Assembly (NCBI RefSeq): GCF_000238055.2
Contig: NZ_KE148312.1
Coordinates: 875,201 to 939,200 of the forward strand
Length of the DNA stretch: 64,000 nt
Source of the DNA: Oribacterium parvum ACB1
Lineage (GTDB): Bacteria; Bacillota; Clostridia; Lachnospirales; Lachnospiraceae
Direction: 5' to 3'
Under the pieces are notes generated by a model, which saw only the letters and a program-made list of their open reading frames with translations, ran no database searches and had not been told where the DNA came from. Position 1 is the first letter of the stretch, and every line of letters starts with the position of its first letter. Below, in pieces: positions 35,534-45,335 of the stretch. The position numbers and the translations under genes were made by a program.

Positions 35534-35935
35534 TTACCATACAAAGGCAAGGACTTCTCCACCTACACCCTTTTGTCTTGCTTCCTTGTCGGTGATAACA
35601 CCCTGGTTTGTAGAAATGATTGCAGTACCTAAACCGCCAAGGACTCTCGGCATGTTCTCTTTGCCGGCATATACTCGAAGACCCGGCTTGGAAATCTTTC
35701 GAATTCCGGAGATAATCTTGTCGTTCTTTGTAGCTCCATACTTTAAGCCAATCTTAATGTCCTGGAACTTTCCGTTCTCTACGATTTCGCAGCTTGCAAT
35801 GTATCCTTCTTTAAGAAGAATTTCAGCAATAGCCTTCTTCATCTTCGATGCCGGAATCAATACTGAATCATGTTTTGCAGTGTTTGCATTACGAATTCTT
35901 GTAAGCATATCTGCGATTGGATCACTCATACTCAT
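35534..35935 (-). CDS. rpsH: 30S ribosomal protein S8
   Basis: 133 residues from ATG 35935 ([18 protein letters not shown]). A 16-residue longer frame to 35983 does not match S8 and is rejected. AAAGGAT lies upstream. Binds 16S rRNA helix 21 and in E. coli represses the spc operon. Confidence 0.95.
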   Translation of the reverse strand: MSMSDPIADMLTRIRNANTAKHDSVLIPASKMKKAIAEILLKEGYIASCEIVENGKFQDIKIGLKYGATKNDKIISGIRKISKPGLRVYAGKENMPRVLGGLGTAIISTNQGVITDKEARQKGVGGEVLAFVW

Positions 35936-36046
35936 GTTTACGGATATCCTTTCTTCTTTTCTATTGGGATGCGCCCTATGCACTATCCTCTATTTGTAAA
36001 CGAAATATCTTGTGCATGCGCACAGGATATTCGTTTTACAATCATT

Positions 36047-36232
36047 TTACCAAGATGCCTTACGAACACCGGGGATTTCTCCCTTATATGCCAACTCACG
36101 GAAGCATACACGGCAGATTCCGTACTTACGAAGTACAGAGTGCGGACGTCCGCAAATCTTACATCTTGTGTATTCTCTTGTGGAGAACTTTGCAGGTCTT
36201 TGCTGCTTTAATTTCATTGATAATTTTGCCAT
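36047..36232 (-). CDS. rpsN: 30S ribosomal protein S14, type Z (zinc)
   Basis: 61 residues, the short zinc-binding form with four cysteines at 24, 27, 40 and 43 (CKIC...CRVC) and a C-terminus ending IPGVRKASW. Gram-positive bacteria keep this form in the spc operon. Confidence 0.97.
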   Translation of the reverse strand: MAKLSMKLKQQRPAKFSTREYTRCKICGRPHSVLRKYGICRVCFRELAYKGEIPGVRKASW

Positions 36233-36244
36233 ATTTTCCTCCGA

Positions 36245-36784
36245 TTATTTCGCAAAAGGCATATTGAACAGGGTAAGAAGCTCTCTGGACTCTTCGTCAG
36301 TCTTCGCTGTTGTTACGAAGATGATGTCCATTCCTCTAACCTTGTCTACCTTATCGAACTCGATTTCAGGGAAAATGATCTGCTCTTTGATTCCAAGGGC
36401 ATAGTTTCCTCTGCCATCGAAGGCATTCGGGTTCACACCACGGAAGTCTCTTACTCGAGGAAGAGCCAAGTTTATGAGACGATCAGCGAACTCATACATC
36501 TTCTCTCCACGGAGAGTAACCTTACAACCAATAGCCTGTCCCTCTCTGATCTTGAAGTTTGCAACAGACTTTCTAGCCTTGGTGGTTACTGCATGCTGTC
36601 CGGTAATAATCTCCAAATCACGTACTGCACTGTCGAGAACCTTGGAATTTTCTTTTGCTTCACCAACACCCATGTTGATGACGATTTTTTCAAGCTTCGG
36701 AATTTCGTTAACATTCTTATAGTTAAACTTCTTCTGCATAGCTTCTTTGATTTCGCTATTGTAAATTTCCTTTAATCTAGCCAT
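36245..36784 (-). CDS. rplE: 50S ribosomal protein L5
   Basis: 179 residues: [19 protein letters not shown] near residue 25 and [20 protein letters not shown] near 118. Binds 5S rRNA and the P-site tRNA. Confidence 0.97.
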   Translation of the reverse strand: MARLKEIYNSEIKEAMQKKFNYKNVNEIPKLEKIVINMGVGEAKENSKVLDSAVRDLEIITGQHAVTTKARKSVANFKIREGQAIGCKVTLRGEKMYEFADRLINLALPRVRDFRGVNPNAFDGRGNYALGIKEQIIFPEIEFDKVDKVRGMDIIFVTTAKTDEESRELLTLFNMPFAK

Positions 36785-36803
36785 CTTTCATTCCTCCTTT
36801 CTC

Positions 36804-37109
36804 TTAGTCAATAACCTTACCGGTCTTCTTCGCTACACGCACCTTCTTGCCGTCCTCTACCTTAAATCCGACTCTGGTTGCCTGTCCGTCTACAACAAGC
36901 ATTACATTGGATGCATCTAAAGCGGCTTCCTTCTTTAAGAGACCTCCCTGCGGGTTAGCCTGGCTCGGCTTCTGGTGCTTGGTTACCATGTTGCAACCTT
37001 CTATCACTACCTTGTTGGTCTTCGGATCGAAGGACAAAACCTTACCCTCTTTACCTTTATCCTTACCGGTAATGATTCTTACCATATCGTCTTTCTTAAT
37101 TCTACGCAT
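36804..37109 (-). CDS. rplX: 50S ribosomal protein L24
   Basis: 101 residues from ATG 37109 ([20 protein letters not shown]), which has GGAGGGGAG upstream. A frame extending to 37142 adds 11 residues atypical of L24. KOW motif at the N-terminus. Initiates 50S assembly. Confidence 0.96.
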   Translation of the reverse strand: MRRIKKDDMVRIITGKDKGKEGKVLSFDPKTNKVVIEGCNMVTKHQKPSQANPQGGLLKKEAALDASNVMLVVDGQATRVGFKVEDGKKVRVAKKTGKVID

Positions 37110-37122
37110 ACGGCTCCCCTCC

Positions 37123-37491
37123 TTATAATACTTCCGGGGCAAGGGAAACGATCTTCATGTAACCATGATCTCTTAACTCTCTTGCTACCGGTCCAAAGAT
37201 ACGGGTGCCCTTCGGAGTATTATCCTCCTTGAGGATTACCGCTGCGTTTTCATCGAAACGGATATAGCTTCCGTCTTTTCTTCTTGTTTCGTCAACAGTA
37301 CGAACCACAACAGCCTTTACAACATCACCCTTTTTTACCTGTCCGCCTGGAATAGCATCCTTTACGGAAGCCACAATGGTGTCTCCAATAGCGGCATATC
37401 TTCTGGTTGAGCCACCCATAACGCGGATGCAAAGAAGCTCTCTTGCACCTGTGTTATCAGCAACTCTAAGTCTTGTTTCCTGCTGAATCAT
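37123..37491 (-). CDS. rplN: 50S ribosomal protein L14
   Basis: 122 residues: [20 protein letters not shown] and [20 protein letters not shown] near the C-terminus. Forms an intersubunit bridge. Confidence 0.97.
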   Translation of the reverse strand: MIQQETRLRVADNTGARELLCIRVMGGSTRRYAAIGDTIVASVKDAIPGGQVKKGDVVKAVVVRTVDETRRKDGSYIRFDENAAVILKEDNTPKGTRIFGPVARELRDHGYMKIVSLAPEVL

Positions 37492-37515
37492 ATATGCTCC
37501 TTCCTTGCTCCTGTA

Positions 37516-37770
37516 TTACTTCGCCTTCTCAATGATGGAAACGAGTCTCCATCTCTTGGTCTTGGACAAAGGTCTGGTTGCCATTACCTTTACTGTATCT
37601 CCCTCACCAGCCTCATTGTTTTCATCATGAGCGTAAATCTTAACGGTACGCTTTACGATCTTCCCAATAAGAGGGTGCTTCACGTGATCTTCGATAGCGA
37701 TAACGATGGTCTTGTCCATCTTTGCACTAACCACCTTACCGGTACGGGTTTTTCTCAGATTTCTTTCCAT
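37516..37770 (-). CDS. rpsQ: 30S ribosomal protein S17
   Basis: 84 residues from ATG 37770 ([20 protein letters not shown]). The upstream seven residues of the longer frame are not S17-like and GGGAG precedes the chosen start. OB-fold primary binding protein of 16S rRNA. Confidence 0.95.
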   Translation of the reverse strand: MERNLRKTRTGKVVSAKMDKTIVIAIEDHVKHPLIGKIVKRTVKIYAHDENNEAGEGDTVKVMATRPLSKTKRWRLVSIIEKAK

Positions 37771-37787
37771 TCTTCTGTTCTCCCTTC

Positions 37788-37991
37788 TCACGCTTTCGCT
37801 TTCTCAGTGATAACAGTCTGAATCCGAGCGATGTTTTTCCGAACCTCGGTAATGCGGGCTGTATTATCCAACTGATTGGTTGCATTCTGGAATCGCAGAT
37901 TGAAAAGTTCTTTCTTTGCGGAAACCAGCTCTTCATTCAGCTGCTCAGCTGACTTTGCCTTCAGCTCTTCTAAATAGGTATTCTTTTTCAT
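37788..37991 (-). CDS. rpmC: 50S ribosomal protein L29
   Basis: 67 residues, two helices with the L29 core [19 protein letters not shown]. Sits at the tunnel exit near the signal recognition particle site. Its ATG overlaps the last base of rplP. Confidence 0.96.
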   Translation of the reverse strand: MKKNTYLEELKAKSAEQLNEELVSAKKELFNLRFQNATNQLDNTARITEVRKNIARIQTVITEKAKA

Positions 37992-38419
37992 TAGTTATCA
38001 CCGCCTTCCAGATCTGCTTTTGCGACGATCTTGCAGTTACAGGGAAGCTTGTGAGAAGCAAGTCTAAGCGCCTCTCTGGCAACTTCTTCCGGTACACCGG
38101 CAATCTCGAATAAAACGCGGCCCGGCTTAATAACCGCTACCCAGTAATCGGTAGCACCCTTTCCGGATCCCATACGTACTCCTAACGGCTTAGCAGAAAC
38201 GGGCTTATCCGGGAAAATATCGATCCAAACCTTACCACCACGCTTGATGTATCTTGTAAGGGCAACTCTGGCTGCCTCGATCTGATTGGATCTGATCCAA
38301 CAAGGTTCCATGGAAACAATACCGAACTCACCGTGGCTAATGGTATTACCTCTGGTAGCTTTACCGGTCATTCTGCCACGCATCTGCTTACGGAATTTCG
38401 TTCTCTTAGGCATTAACAT
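37991..38419 (-). CDS. rplP: 50S ribosomal protein L16
   Basis: 142 residues: [20 protein letters not shown] and [20 protein letters not shown] near residue 80. Helps organise the A site of the peptidyl-transferase centre. Confidence 0.97.
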   Translation of the reverse strand: MLMPKRTKFRKQMRGRMTGKATRGNTISHGEFGIVSMEPCWIRSNQIEAARVALTRYIKRGGKVWIDIFPDKPVSAKPLGVRMGSGKGATDYWVAVIKPGRVLFEIAGVPEEVAREALRLASHKLPCNCKIVAKADLEGGDN

Positions 38420-38421
38420 AG

Positions 38422-39084
38422 TTATTTCTCGCTCCCTTCCTTATTTTTCTTGGCAGGAAGAACCTCGCCCTTATAAATCCAAACCTTTACACCTAATTTT
38501 CCATAGGTTGTATCAGCTTCTGCAAATCCATAGTCGATGTCTGCGCGAAGAGTCTGAAGAGGAATGGTTCCCTCGCTGTAGAATTCTCTTCTTGCAATAT
38601 CGGCACCACCAAGACGTCCACCTACGGAAGCTTTGATTCCGAGTGCGCCGGCCTTCATGGTTCTACTCATAGCCTGCTTCAATGCTCTACGGAAAGAAAC
38701 ACGGTTCTCCAGAGAAAGCGCAATGCTTTCTGCTACAAGCTGTGCATCTCTATCCGGTCTCTTAATTTCCTTGATATCGATAAAGATGTTTCTGCTTGTG
38801 AACTTCTGTACTTCTTTCTTCAGCTTCTCAATTTCTGCACCGCCCTTACCGATAACATAACCCGGCTTAGCAGTGTAAATTGTTACGCGTACCTTATCCT
38901 CAGCTGCTCTTTCGATTTCAATCTTAGAGACATTTGCGGAATACAGTTTTTTCTTTAAAAACTCTCTGATCTTATGATCTTCGATAAGTGTATCAGCAAA
39001 GTTTTTCTTGTCTGCGTACCATTTGGAATTCCAGTCCTTAATGATACCGACTCTCATACCGTGCGGATTGACTTTCTGTCCCAT
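38422..39084 (-). CDS. rpsC: 30S ribosomal protein S3
   Basis: 220 residues: [20 protein letters not shown], a KH domain ([20 protein letters not shown] near residue 75) and the S3 C-terminal domain ([20 protein letters not shown] near 150). Part of the mRNA entry channel. Confidence 0.97.
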   Translation of the reverse strand: MGQKVNPHGMRVGIIKDWNSKWYADKKNFADTLIEDHKIREFLKKKLYSANVSKIEIERAAEDKVRVTIYTAKPGYVIGKGGAEIEKLKKEVQKFTSRNIFIDIKEIKRPDRDAQLVAESIALSLENRVSFRRALKQAMSRTMKAGALGIKASVGGRLGGADIARREFYSEGTIPLQTLRADIDYGFAEADTTYGKLGVKVWIYKGEVLPAKKNKEGSEK

Positions 39085-39097
39085 TCCTTGCCTCCTT

Positions 39098-39487
39098 TTA
39101 CTTTCTTTCGTCCAAAATAACAGTGATGTGAGAGCTTCTCTTGAAGATTCTGTAAGCTCTTCCCTGTGCTCTGGGATGAATTCTCTTTAATGTCGGTGCG
39201 CTGTTTGCGAAGCACTCTGCAACATAAAGCGTATCCCTATTCATATTGTTATTGTTCTCTGCATTTGCAGCTGCGGACTCAAGAAGTTTCTTAACCAATG
39301 TAGAAGCATATCTTGGGTTGTAGGTTACAATTCCTAAGGCCTCTTCCAATCCCTTGCCACGAATAGCATCTAAAACAAAGCAAGCTTTCTGTACAGATAC
39401 TCTAGCATAAGAAAGCTTAGCGGAAGGTCTTTTATCGCTGTTTGCATTTCTCTCTCTTTTAATCTGAGATCTATGACCCTTTGACAT
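39098..39487 (-). CDS. rplV: 50S ribosomal protein L22
   Basis: 129 residues: the core [20 protein letters not shown] near residue 23, and [20 protein letters not shown] near the end (the tunnel-lining hairpin region). Slight N-terminal extension ([20 protein letters not shown]), as in many clostridia. Confidence 0.97.
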   Translation of the reverse strand: MSKGHRSQIKRERNANSDKRPSAKLSYARVSVQKACFVLDAIRGKGLEEALGIVTYNPRYASTLVKKLLESAAANAENNNNMNRDTLYVAECFANSAPTLKRIHPRAQGRAYRIFKRSSHITVILDERK

Positions 39488-39516
39488 TTTTCATGTCCTC
39501 CTTTCAATTATGCAGA

Positions 39517-39795
39517 TTATCCTCTTCTCTCGTCGCCGTTACCGTGATGTCCGCGGTAAGTTCTTGTAGCAACGAATTCGCCTAACTTATGTCCAACCAT
39601 ATCCTCTGTAACATATACAGGAACATGCTTTCTTCCGTCATGAACCGCAATGGTGTGTCCAACAAATGACGGGAAGATTGTGGAACGACGAGACCAGGTT
39701 TTCACAACTGTCTTTTGATTCTGTGCATTCAGTGCATCTACTGCCTTTAAAAGACTCTGATCTGCAAATGGTCCTTTTTTAATAGAACGTGCCAT
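39517..39795 (-). CDS. rpsS: 30S ribosomal protein S19
   Basis: 92 residues: [20 protein letters not shown], and [20 protein letters not shown] near residue 44. Head protein, partner of S13. Confidence 0.97.
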   Translation of the reverse strand: MARSIKKGPFADQSLLKAVDALNAQNQKTVVKTWSRRSTIFPSFVGHTIAVHDGRKHVPVYVTEDMVGHKLGEFVATRTYRGHHGNGDERRG

Positions 39796-39814
39796 TATTC
39801 TTTCTCCTCCTCAA

Positions 39815-40660
39815 TTATTTGATGGCTCTACCATCACGTCTTCTTACGATAAGCTTATTGGAAAGCTTCTTCTTGTTTCTGGTCTTCAGTCCAAGTGCAG
39901 GCTTACCCCAAGGTGTGCAAGGTCCGCTCCGTCCGATAGGAGCTCTACCTTCTCCACCTCCGTGCGGGTGGTCGTTGGGGTTCATTACGGAACCGCGGAC
40001 TGTCGGGCGGATACCCATGTGACGCTTTCTACCTGCCTTACCGAGGTTAATGAGGTTGTGGTCTCCGTTTCCTACTACACCGATGGTTGCACGGCACTGG
40101 ATGGGAACCATTCTCATCTCACCGGAAGGAAGTCTTAAAGTTGCATACTTTCCTTCTCTTGCCATAAGCTGCGCAGCATTACCTGCAGAACGAACGAGCT
40201 GAGCGCCCTTACCCGGCTTTAACTCAATGGCGTGAATCTCGGAACCGACAGGGATAACAGCGAGAGGTAAGCAGTTTCCTACTCTTGCCTCAGCCTGTTC
40301 ACCGGACATAACCTTCATACCGTCTGTCAAACCGTTCGGCGCAAGGATGTATGCCTTGGAACCGTCTTCGTAAGAAAGAAGAGCAATGTTTGCGGAACGG
40401 TTCGGATCGTACTCGATACCGATAACCGTTGCAGAAACGCCGTCCTTGCTATTTCTCTTGAAGTCAATAATTCTGTACTTCTGTCTGTTTCCACCACCGT
40501 GGTGACGAACCGTAATCTTACCCTGGTTGTTTCTTCCGGCAGTCTTCTTGTTTTTCGCCAGAAGGGACTTTTCCGGAGTCTTCTTTGTGATTTCAGAGAA
40601 GTCGGAACCGGTCATGTTTCTTCTGGACGGTGTATAAGCTTTATATGTCTTAATACCCAT
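39815..40660 (-). CDS. rplB: 50S ribosomal protein L2
   Basis: 281 residues: [20 protein letters not shown], and near residue 220 [20 protein letters not shown] with the conserved His of the L2 signature. Needed for subunit association and peptidyl transfer. Confidence 0.97.
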   Translation of the reverse strand: MGIKTYKAYTPSRRNMTGSDFSEITKKTPEKSLLAKNKKTAGRNNQGKITVRHHGGGNRQKYRIIDFKRNSKDGVSATVIGIEYDPNRSANIALLSYEDGSKAYILAPNGLTDGMKVMSGEQAEARVGNCLPLAVIPVGSEIHAIELKPGKGAQLVRSAGNAAQLMAREGKYATLRLPSGEMRMVPIQCRATIGVVGNGDHNLINLGKAGRKRHMGIRPTVRGSVMNPNDHPHGGGEGRAPIGRSGPCTPWGKPALGLKTRNKKKLSNKLIVRRRDGRAIK

Positions 40661-40729
40661 GAATACTTTTCTCCTTTTTTTCTTCCTGCGTATAATTGAG
40701 AAATTTTTTCACGCAGGTCTTTGCTTAAA

Positions 40730-41029
40730 TTACAGAGCGCTGAAAATCTCGATTTCCTTGGACTCGGCGGCCAATGTAACGATTGCTTTCTTTCTCTTTG
40801 CTGTCTTTCCAAATACCATGCCTCTTCTCTTGGTCTTACCATCCAAGTTCATGGTGTTTACAGCCTTTACCTTTGTTCCTTCGAACATCTTCTCTACAGC
40901 TTCTTTAATCTGAACCTTGTTTGCTTCAGGATGAACCAAGAAGGTATACTTCTTCTCAGCCATGTCTGCCATAGACTTCTCTGTTACTACAGGACGAAGG
41001 ATTACATCAAAATATTGTAAGTTAGCCAT
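40730..41029 (-). CDS. rplW: 50S ribosomal protein L23
   Basis: 99 residues: [20 protein letters not shown] near the N-terminus and [20 protein letters not shown]. Tunnel-exit docking site for trigger factor and SRP. Overlaps rplD by one base. Confidence 0.97.
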   Translation of the reverse strand: MANLQYFDVILRPVVTEKSMADMAEKKYTFLVHPEANKVQIKEAVEKMFEGTKVKAVNTMNLDGKTKRRGMVFGKTAKRKKAIVTLAAESKEIEIFSAL

Positions 41030-41649
41030 TATGCGTATACCTCCTCAACCTTTAAAAGAGCCGCCTTCGTAGCTAATACTGTGCCATATCTCAGAACATC
41101 ATAAACATTTAATTCGTTTACCTGAGCCGTCTTTACATCCTGAATGTTTCTTGCGGAAAGCACGGTATTCTTATCATTTTCATCTAAAAGAACGAAAGCC
41201 TTCTGTACATTGAGGGCATTAAGCATGTTTTGGAAATTCTTGGTCTTGATTTCATCAAAATGAATCTCATCCACAACAATCAGCTTATTCTCTGCCACTG
41301 CATTGGATAATGCAGACTTTAATGCAGCTCTCTTCTCTTTCTTGTTCATGGTAGTGGTGTAATCTCTCGGTGTCGGAGCAAATACTACTCCGCCGCCCTT
41401 CCACTGCGGAGCGCGAATGGAACCCTGTCTTGCATGACCTGTTCCCTTTTGTCTCCAGGGCTTTCTTCCTCCTCCGGAAACTTCCGAACGAGTTAAGGCT
41501 TTCTGTGTGCCTTGGCGTTTATTGGCAAGCTGTGCCACAACTGCAAGGTGTAATAAGTGCTCGTGAACCGGAGCGGCGAAAATCGCATCATTCAGATCCA
41601 TCTTGCCAACTTCCTTACCCTGCATATTAAATACAGATACGTTAGCCAT
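41029..41649 (-). CDS. rplD: 50S ribosomal protein L4
   Basis: 206 residues: [20 protein letters not shown] near residue 52 is the L4 tunnel loop, followed by [20 protein letters not shown]. In E. coli L4 regulates its own S10 operon through the leader; that mechanism is not shown here. Confidence 0.97.
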   Translation of the reverse strand: MANVSVFNMQGKEVGKMDLNDAIFAAPVHEHLLHLAVVAQLANKRQGTQKALTRSEVSGGGRKPWRQKGTGHARQGSIRAPQWKGGGVVFAPTPRDYTTTMNKKEKRAALKSALSNAVAENKLIVVDEIHFDEIKTKNFQNMLNALNVQKAFVLLDENDKNTVLSARNIQDVKTAQVNELNVYDVLRYGTVLATKAALLKVEEVYA

Positions 41650-41674
41650 TACTATGTTCCTCCTTCCTTTCGTC

Positions 41675-42304
41675 TTAGGACTTTACAGCTTCTTTGATAG
41701 TAACAAGAGCTTTCTTCGGTCCGGGAACTGCACCTTTCACAAGGATAATCCCCTTCTCCGCATCAACACGCGCTACAGTAAGATTCTGCGTTGTCACCTT
41801 TACTGCACCCATGTGGGAAGGCATTGCCTTACCGGGAAGCACTCTGGATGGTGTTGCGGATGTACCGTTAGATCCCTGATGACGATGAAACTTGGAACCG
41901 TGAGCCATCGGCCCTCTGTGCTGTCCATATTTCTTAATAGCAGATGCAAATCCCTTACCCTTGGAAGTAGCACTTACGTCTACCTTATCTCCCTCAGCAA
42001 AGATATCTGCCTTAATCTCATCTTTAACCTTATACTCTTCTGCATTCTCAAAACGGAATTCTCTTAAGAATCTCTTGTAAGAAACGCCGGCCTTGTCGAA
42101 CTGTCCCTTAAGAGGCTTGTTCAAAAGCTTCTCTCTCTTCTCTAAAAATCCCACCTGAACTGCCTTGTAACCGTCGTTCTCAAGGGTCTTCACCTGGGTA
42201 ACTACACAGGGACCTGCCTGAAGTACAGTTACTGGAATCAACACGCCGTTTTCATCCCAAATCTGTGTCATTCCTACTTTTGTTGCCAAAATAGCTTTCT
42301 TCAT
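41675..42304 (-). CDS. rplC: 50S ribosomal protein L3
   Basis: 209 residues: [20 protein letters not shown] and [12 protein letters not shown]-type region as [20 protein letters not shown] near 155. Early assembly 50S protein near the peptidyl-transferase centre. Confidence 0.97.
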   Translation of the reverse strand: MKKAILATKVGMTQIWDENGVLIPVTVLQAGPCVVTQVKTLENDGYKAVQVGFLEKREKLLNKPLKGQFDKAGVSYKRFLREFRFENAEEYKVKDEIKADIFAEGDKVDVSATSKGKGFASAIKKYGQHRGPMAHGSKFHRHQGSNGTSATPSRVLPGKAMPSHMGAVKVTTQNLTVARVDAEKGIILVKGAVPGPKKALVTIKEAVKS

Positions 42305-42348
42305 CTGTTCTCCTTTCTACAGCGGAACCTCATCGGTTCATACTAGAA

Positions 42349-42666
42349 TTATTTGTTTTTCATCTTGATGTCTACGAATACACCTGCAGGCATCTCCAGT
42401 CTCTGAAGACTGTCCATAGTCTTTTGGTTCGGATTGATGACATCAATCAATCTCTTGTGTGTCCTCTGCTCAAACTGCTCGCGAGAGTCCTTGTACTTGT
42501 GTACCGCACGAAGGATGGTAACTACTTCCTTCTTCGTGGGAAGTGGTACAGGGCCGGAAACCTGAGAACCTGTCTTTTTGCAGTTCTCTACGATTTTTGC
42601 GGCTGATTCGTCCACAAGGCTATGCTCATAAGCCTTTAAGGTGATTCTCATTACTTGACTTGCCAT
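42349..42666 (-). CDS. rpsJ: 30S ribosomal protein S10 (NusE)
   Basis: 105 residues: [20 protein letters not shown] and [20 protein letters not shown] near residue 37. First gene of the S10 operon. Also acts in transcription antitermination with NusB. A 244-base leader precedes it. Confidence 0.97.
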   Translation of the reverse strand: MASQVMRITLKAYEHSLVDESAAKIVENCKKTGSQVSGPVPLPTKKEVVTILRAVHKYKDSREQFEQRTHKRLIDVINPNQKTMDSLQRLEMPAGVFVDIKMKNK

Positions 42667-42904
42667 AAAAAAAGTCGCCTCCTATCGGGTTATTGACGAT
42701 AAGTTGGTGACTGTACACGTTTCCGCGCGTATCTTATACAAATACACACGCCGCACCCGCTGCTTGGTGCTTAAATTGTAGTACAGTGACCTGCCGTCAG
42801 TTTCTAAACTTGACATTCGCTCCGGAAAGTTCTCTGTAGAAACTTATGCCTTACGGTTTTCGCTTCTATAGTAATCTTCTCCTTCATCGCTATCATGCCA
42901 CAGC
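42667..42904 (-). ncRNA. structured leader of the S10 operon (unassigned)
   Basis: The minus-strand leader before rpsJ contains several possible helices: an AGTTTCTA/TAGAAACT pair (about 42833-42799), a GCACC/GGGTGC hairpin (about 42770-42752) and a CGTGTGTAT/ATACGCGCG hairpin (about 42750-42723, with GU pairs). Its 5' part includes GATGAAGGAGAAGATTAC, which resembles the start of T-box leaders, but I find no T-box bulge consensus. It could be an autoregulatory ribosomal-protein leader. Confidence 0.35.
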
Positions 42905-42910
42905 CGTACA

Positions 42911-42939
42911 AGGATAACATAAAGTCCGTGGTCTGGCAA
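42911..42939 (-). promoter_or_regulatory. candidate promoter of the S10 operon
   Basis: On the minus strand -35 TTGCCA (42939-42934), 17-base spacer, -10 TATCCT (42916-42911). It gives a leader of about 240 bases. A second TATAGT box lies at about 43065-43060 without a good -35. Confidence 0.5.
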
Positions 42940-43067
42940 GGTATTTTTTGCAAGTTTTGTATTAAATAGGAAACAATCAAAAATCTCTATTTCTTCTTAT
43001 GGAGCGGCTTTGCTTGTACATAGACTTCTTTTTTCCACGCCTCCGAGCGTGTCATAAATACTATAAC

Positions 43068-43091
43068 AAAAAAGGAGCCTTGTAAAGCCCC
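43068..43091 (-). terminator. apbE terminator
   Basis: A short GC stem (GGGGCT with GGCTCC, GU pairs allowed; 43074-43091) followed on the minus strand by six T, 26 bases past the apbE stop. Confidence 0.6.
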
Positions 43092-43116
43092 TGTTTTATA
43101 AATAAAAAAAGATATT

Positions 43117-44205
43117 TTATTCAGCACCGACTTTTTTTAAGAAATGCTCGGTATATTCCATGCCGTGATCTGGTTCCACCCACATCGCTTCTATTTCTAT
43201 TGCGTATTCCCTCCGCATCTTTTCAAGCAGCTCTTTCCCATCTTCCACAGAAAGGATAAAGAGTGCCGTCGAAAGCGCATCCGCTATACCGGAGTCCTTT
43301 GTCAGAATGGTCACAGAGCGGTGCAGGTTTGCAGGATACTTTGTTTCGGGATCCACAATATGCGCATAACGGACTCCATCCACGGTAAAATAGCGCTCAT
43401 AGTCGCCGCTCGTCACCAAAGAAACATCTTCAATTTCTCCGGAAACAGCGTAGGGTTCCTCCTCCGTGCCATCTATATAGAAGGGATTTTGTACCGGACA
43501 AACCCACTTGGCACCGTCCCCTTTCTTTCCGATTGCTCGAAGATTTCCCCCTATGTTTAAAAGATAAGCTTTACCGCCTGCCTTTTCTAAAAGCTCTGCC
43601 GCTTTTTCCACTGCCCAGCCCTTTGCGATTCCTCCCACATCTAAACGAAGATACGGATCCTTAAAAAACACGGTCATACTCTCTTCGTCCAAGATTAAAT
43701 CTTCTATATTGCAGTGCTTGGCAGCCTCTTCCAAATCCTTTGCATCCGGTAGACTTGCATTTTCCGGATTAGCAATCCCTGCCTCTCGCTTCTCATGCCA
43801 AAGGGAAAGGACCGCGCCATAGGCTATATTAACTTTTCCGTTTGTTTGCTCGTAGATTTGCTTTCCGAATTGCAACAAAGACATAATTTCCGGCTCCACT
43901 TTCACAGGCGCTTTTCCGGCCTCCTCATTGACCTTCTTCAAATTTTCCAAGTCAGGATAGTCCGTATAAACATCAAAAAGCTTATGATAATGCAGCAAAG
44001 TCTCATGGACCAGTGTCGATTTTTCTTGAAACGCTTTCTCCGATTCTTCATATCCGATGACCATGGAGGCCGTATCAAAAACATCGGTAAACTGATCCTG
44101 ATATCTTTCTTTCCTTCCGCAGCCCACTATTGAAAAAGCAAGGAGGACAAGCCCCAGAAAAGCCCAAAGTCTCCATGATTTTTTTTCCCAAAAATAGATT
44201 CTCAT
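43117..44205 (-). CDS. apbE: FAD:protein FMN transferase ApbE, lipoprotein
   Basis: 362 residues with a lipoprotein signal ending VGC at Cys29. ApbE moves FMN from FAD onto Ser/Thr of exported flavoproteins using magnesium. Typical stretches are DTASMVIGYEESEKAF near residue 44, LRLDVGGIAKGWAVEKAAELL near 188, YLLNIGGNLRAIG, and YAHIVDPETKYPANLHRSVTIL near 280. The obvious local client is the FMN-binding domain at the C-terminus of the protein at 47694 (DAVAGATTSS). It stands alone between the S10 leader and an AT-rich gap. Confidence 0.93.
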   Translation of the reverse strand: MRIYFWEKKSWRLWAFLGLVLLAFSIVGCGRKERYQDQFTDVFDTASMVIGYEESEKAFQEKSTLVHETLLHYHKLFDVYTDYPDLENLKKVNEEAGKAPVKVEPEIMSLLQFGKQIYEQTNGKVNIAYGAVLSLWHEKREAGIANPENASLPDAKDLEEAAKHCNIEDLILDEESMTVFFKDPYLRLDVGGIAKGWAVEKAAELLEKAGGKAYLLNIGGNLRAIGKKGDGAKWVCPVQNPFYIDGTEEEPYAVSGEIEDVSLVTSGDYERYFTVDGVRYAHIVDPETKYPANLHRSVTILTKDSGIADALSTALFILSVEDGKELLEKMRREYAIEIEAMWVEPDHGMEYTEHFLKKVGAE

Positions 44206-44450
44206 TGTACTGTTTCAACCTCAATTTATATCTTTTTTCTACCTTTATTCCGATGGATTTTACGCAGTGTTCTCCATAATACAGGATTTAGTTAGGAAAA
44301 GCTACCTTTTTCACTCTGTATAAATTCGATTCTCTCCGGCTCTATACTGATACTCTAGACTGATTTACTGCCCTTATAGACAAAAAAGTTATTCTTTGCT
44401 CTTCTTTTTCCGATAGACAGATAGATAGCCAAGTGCTGTTGAAGTAGTTA

Positions 44451-44580
44451 GACGCAACCGGAAGCAACCGGAAGCAACCGGAAGCACTCAGAAACAATCA
44501 GAAGTAGTTGAAAGGAGTTGGAAAAGTTTGGAGTCGTTGTAAAGAGTAAGAGTAGTCGAGAGTAAAAAGTTGTAAGTAGT
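44451..44580. repeat. decaying 10-base tandem array upstream of a wall-binding protein gene
   Basis: Three perfect GCAACCGGAA units (44454-44483) are followed by progressively diverged units with the same 10-base step (for example GCACTCAGAA, ACAATCAGAA, GTAGTTGAAA, GGAGTTGGAA) to about 44580. It ends about 30 bases before the start at 44613, so it lies in the promoter/leader region. Ten bases is one helical turn. The rest of 44206-44450 shows no gene. Confidence 0.7.
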
Positions 44581-44612
44581 GGTGAGGACTTTTCAGAAAG
44601 GTACGGAAGTAA

Positions 44613-45332
44613 ATGATTAGAAGATGGAGTTGCCTCTTTCTTCTTTTGCTTTTCCTCTTTCCCGCAAAGGAAACATCGGCACAAAACGGAAATTGGATTA
44701 TGCAAAAGCAGGAATGGACGTATGTTGATGAATATGAAAAGGTTATTCCGGGCTGGGTGAAATATAAGGAATACTGGTATTATATTGACCCTGCCCGAGA
44801 ACGCATGCTCACAGGTTGGCTTCTTTATGGAGGAAAATGGTATTTTCTCAGCAACAGATCAAAAAGCCTGGGCAAAATGTACTGCTCCTGGTGCATTATA
44901 GACGGCTATGCTTACTATTTTGATGAAAACGGTGCCATGGCGGAAAAAACCACAGTCCAAGGAAAATATCCCGTAAATGAAAACGGACAGTTCATTGGAG
45001 AAGACGGCAAAGCAAAGTACTATGAAAAAAGTAATTTTCGTACAAAGCCAAGCACTGTAATGGATGAGCTTATGGCAAAGGCCGAAAAAGAACAGGAGCA
45101 GCTTTCTATTCCCAGAATTGCAGGAATAGGAAATCCGACCTTCATTACACACTTTGGCTATAACCCGAACGGAACCTTCGATCCCGGTCCCCAAAATCCA
45201 TGGGCGAATAAAGAATATGTCGATATGCGGCAATATGACATGAAAGAAATCTTCCCGGAAGAAGTGCCTGATCCCCCTGACTATAATGATAATGAAGAGG
45301 AGGAAACCGAAGAGGAAGACGATGAAGAATAA
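44613..45332 (+). CDS. secreted wall-binding repeat protein with acidic tail
   Basis: 239 residues. Signal peptide (IRRWSCLFLLLLFLFPAKETSA), three to four choline-binding-type wall repeats (about 28-125: GWVKYKEYWYYIDP, GWLLYGGKWYFL, YAYYFDENGAMAEKTTVQGK), a linker region (about 130-215) without recognisable domain, and a very acidic C-terminus (EEEETEEEDDEE). The tail may bind calcium or be disordered. Ends three bases from the convergent rfbH. The 10-base repeat array lies upstream. Confidence 0.75.
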   Translation: MIRRWSCLFLLLLFLFPAKETSAQNGNWIMQKQEWTYVDEYEKVIPGWVKYKEYWYYIDPARERMLTGWLLYGGKWYFLSNRSKSLGKMYCSWCIIDGYAYYFDENGAMAEKTTVQGKYPVNENGQFIGEDGKAKYYEKSNFRTKPSTVMDELMAKAEKEQEQLSIPRIAGIGNPTFITHFGYNPNGTFDPGPQNPWANKEYVDMRQYDMKEIFPEEVPDPPDYNDNEEEETEEEDDEE

Positions 45333-45335
45333 GCT

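Noticed and set aside
42667-42904. T-box riboswitch upstream of rpsJ
   Set aside because: The first segment is T-box-like but the T-box bulge consensus and a terminator/antiterminator pair are not found, and ribosomal operons are not usual targets.
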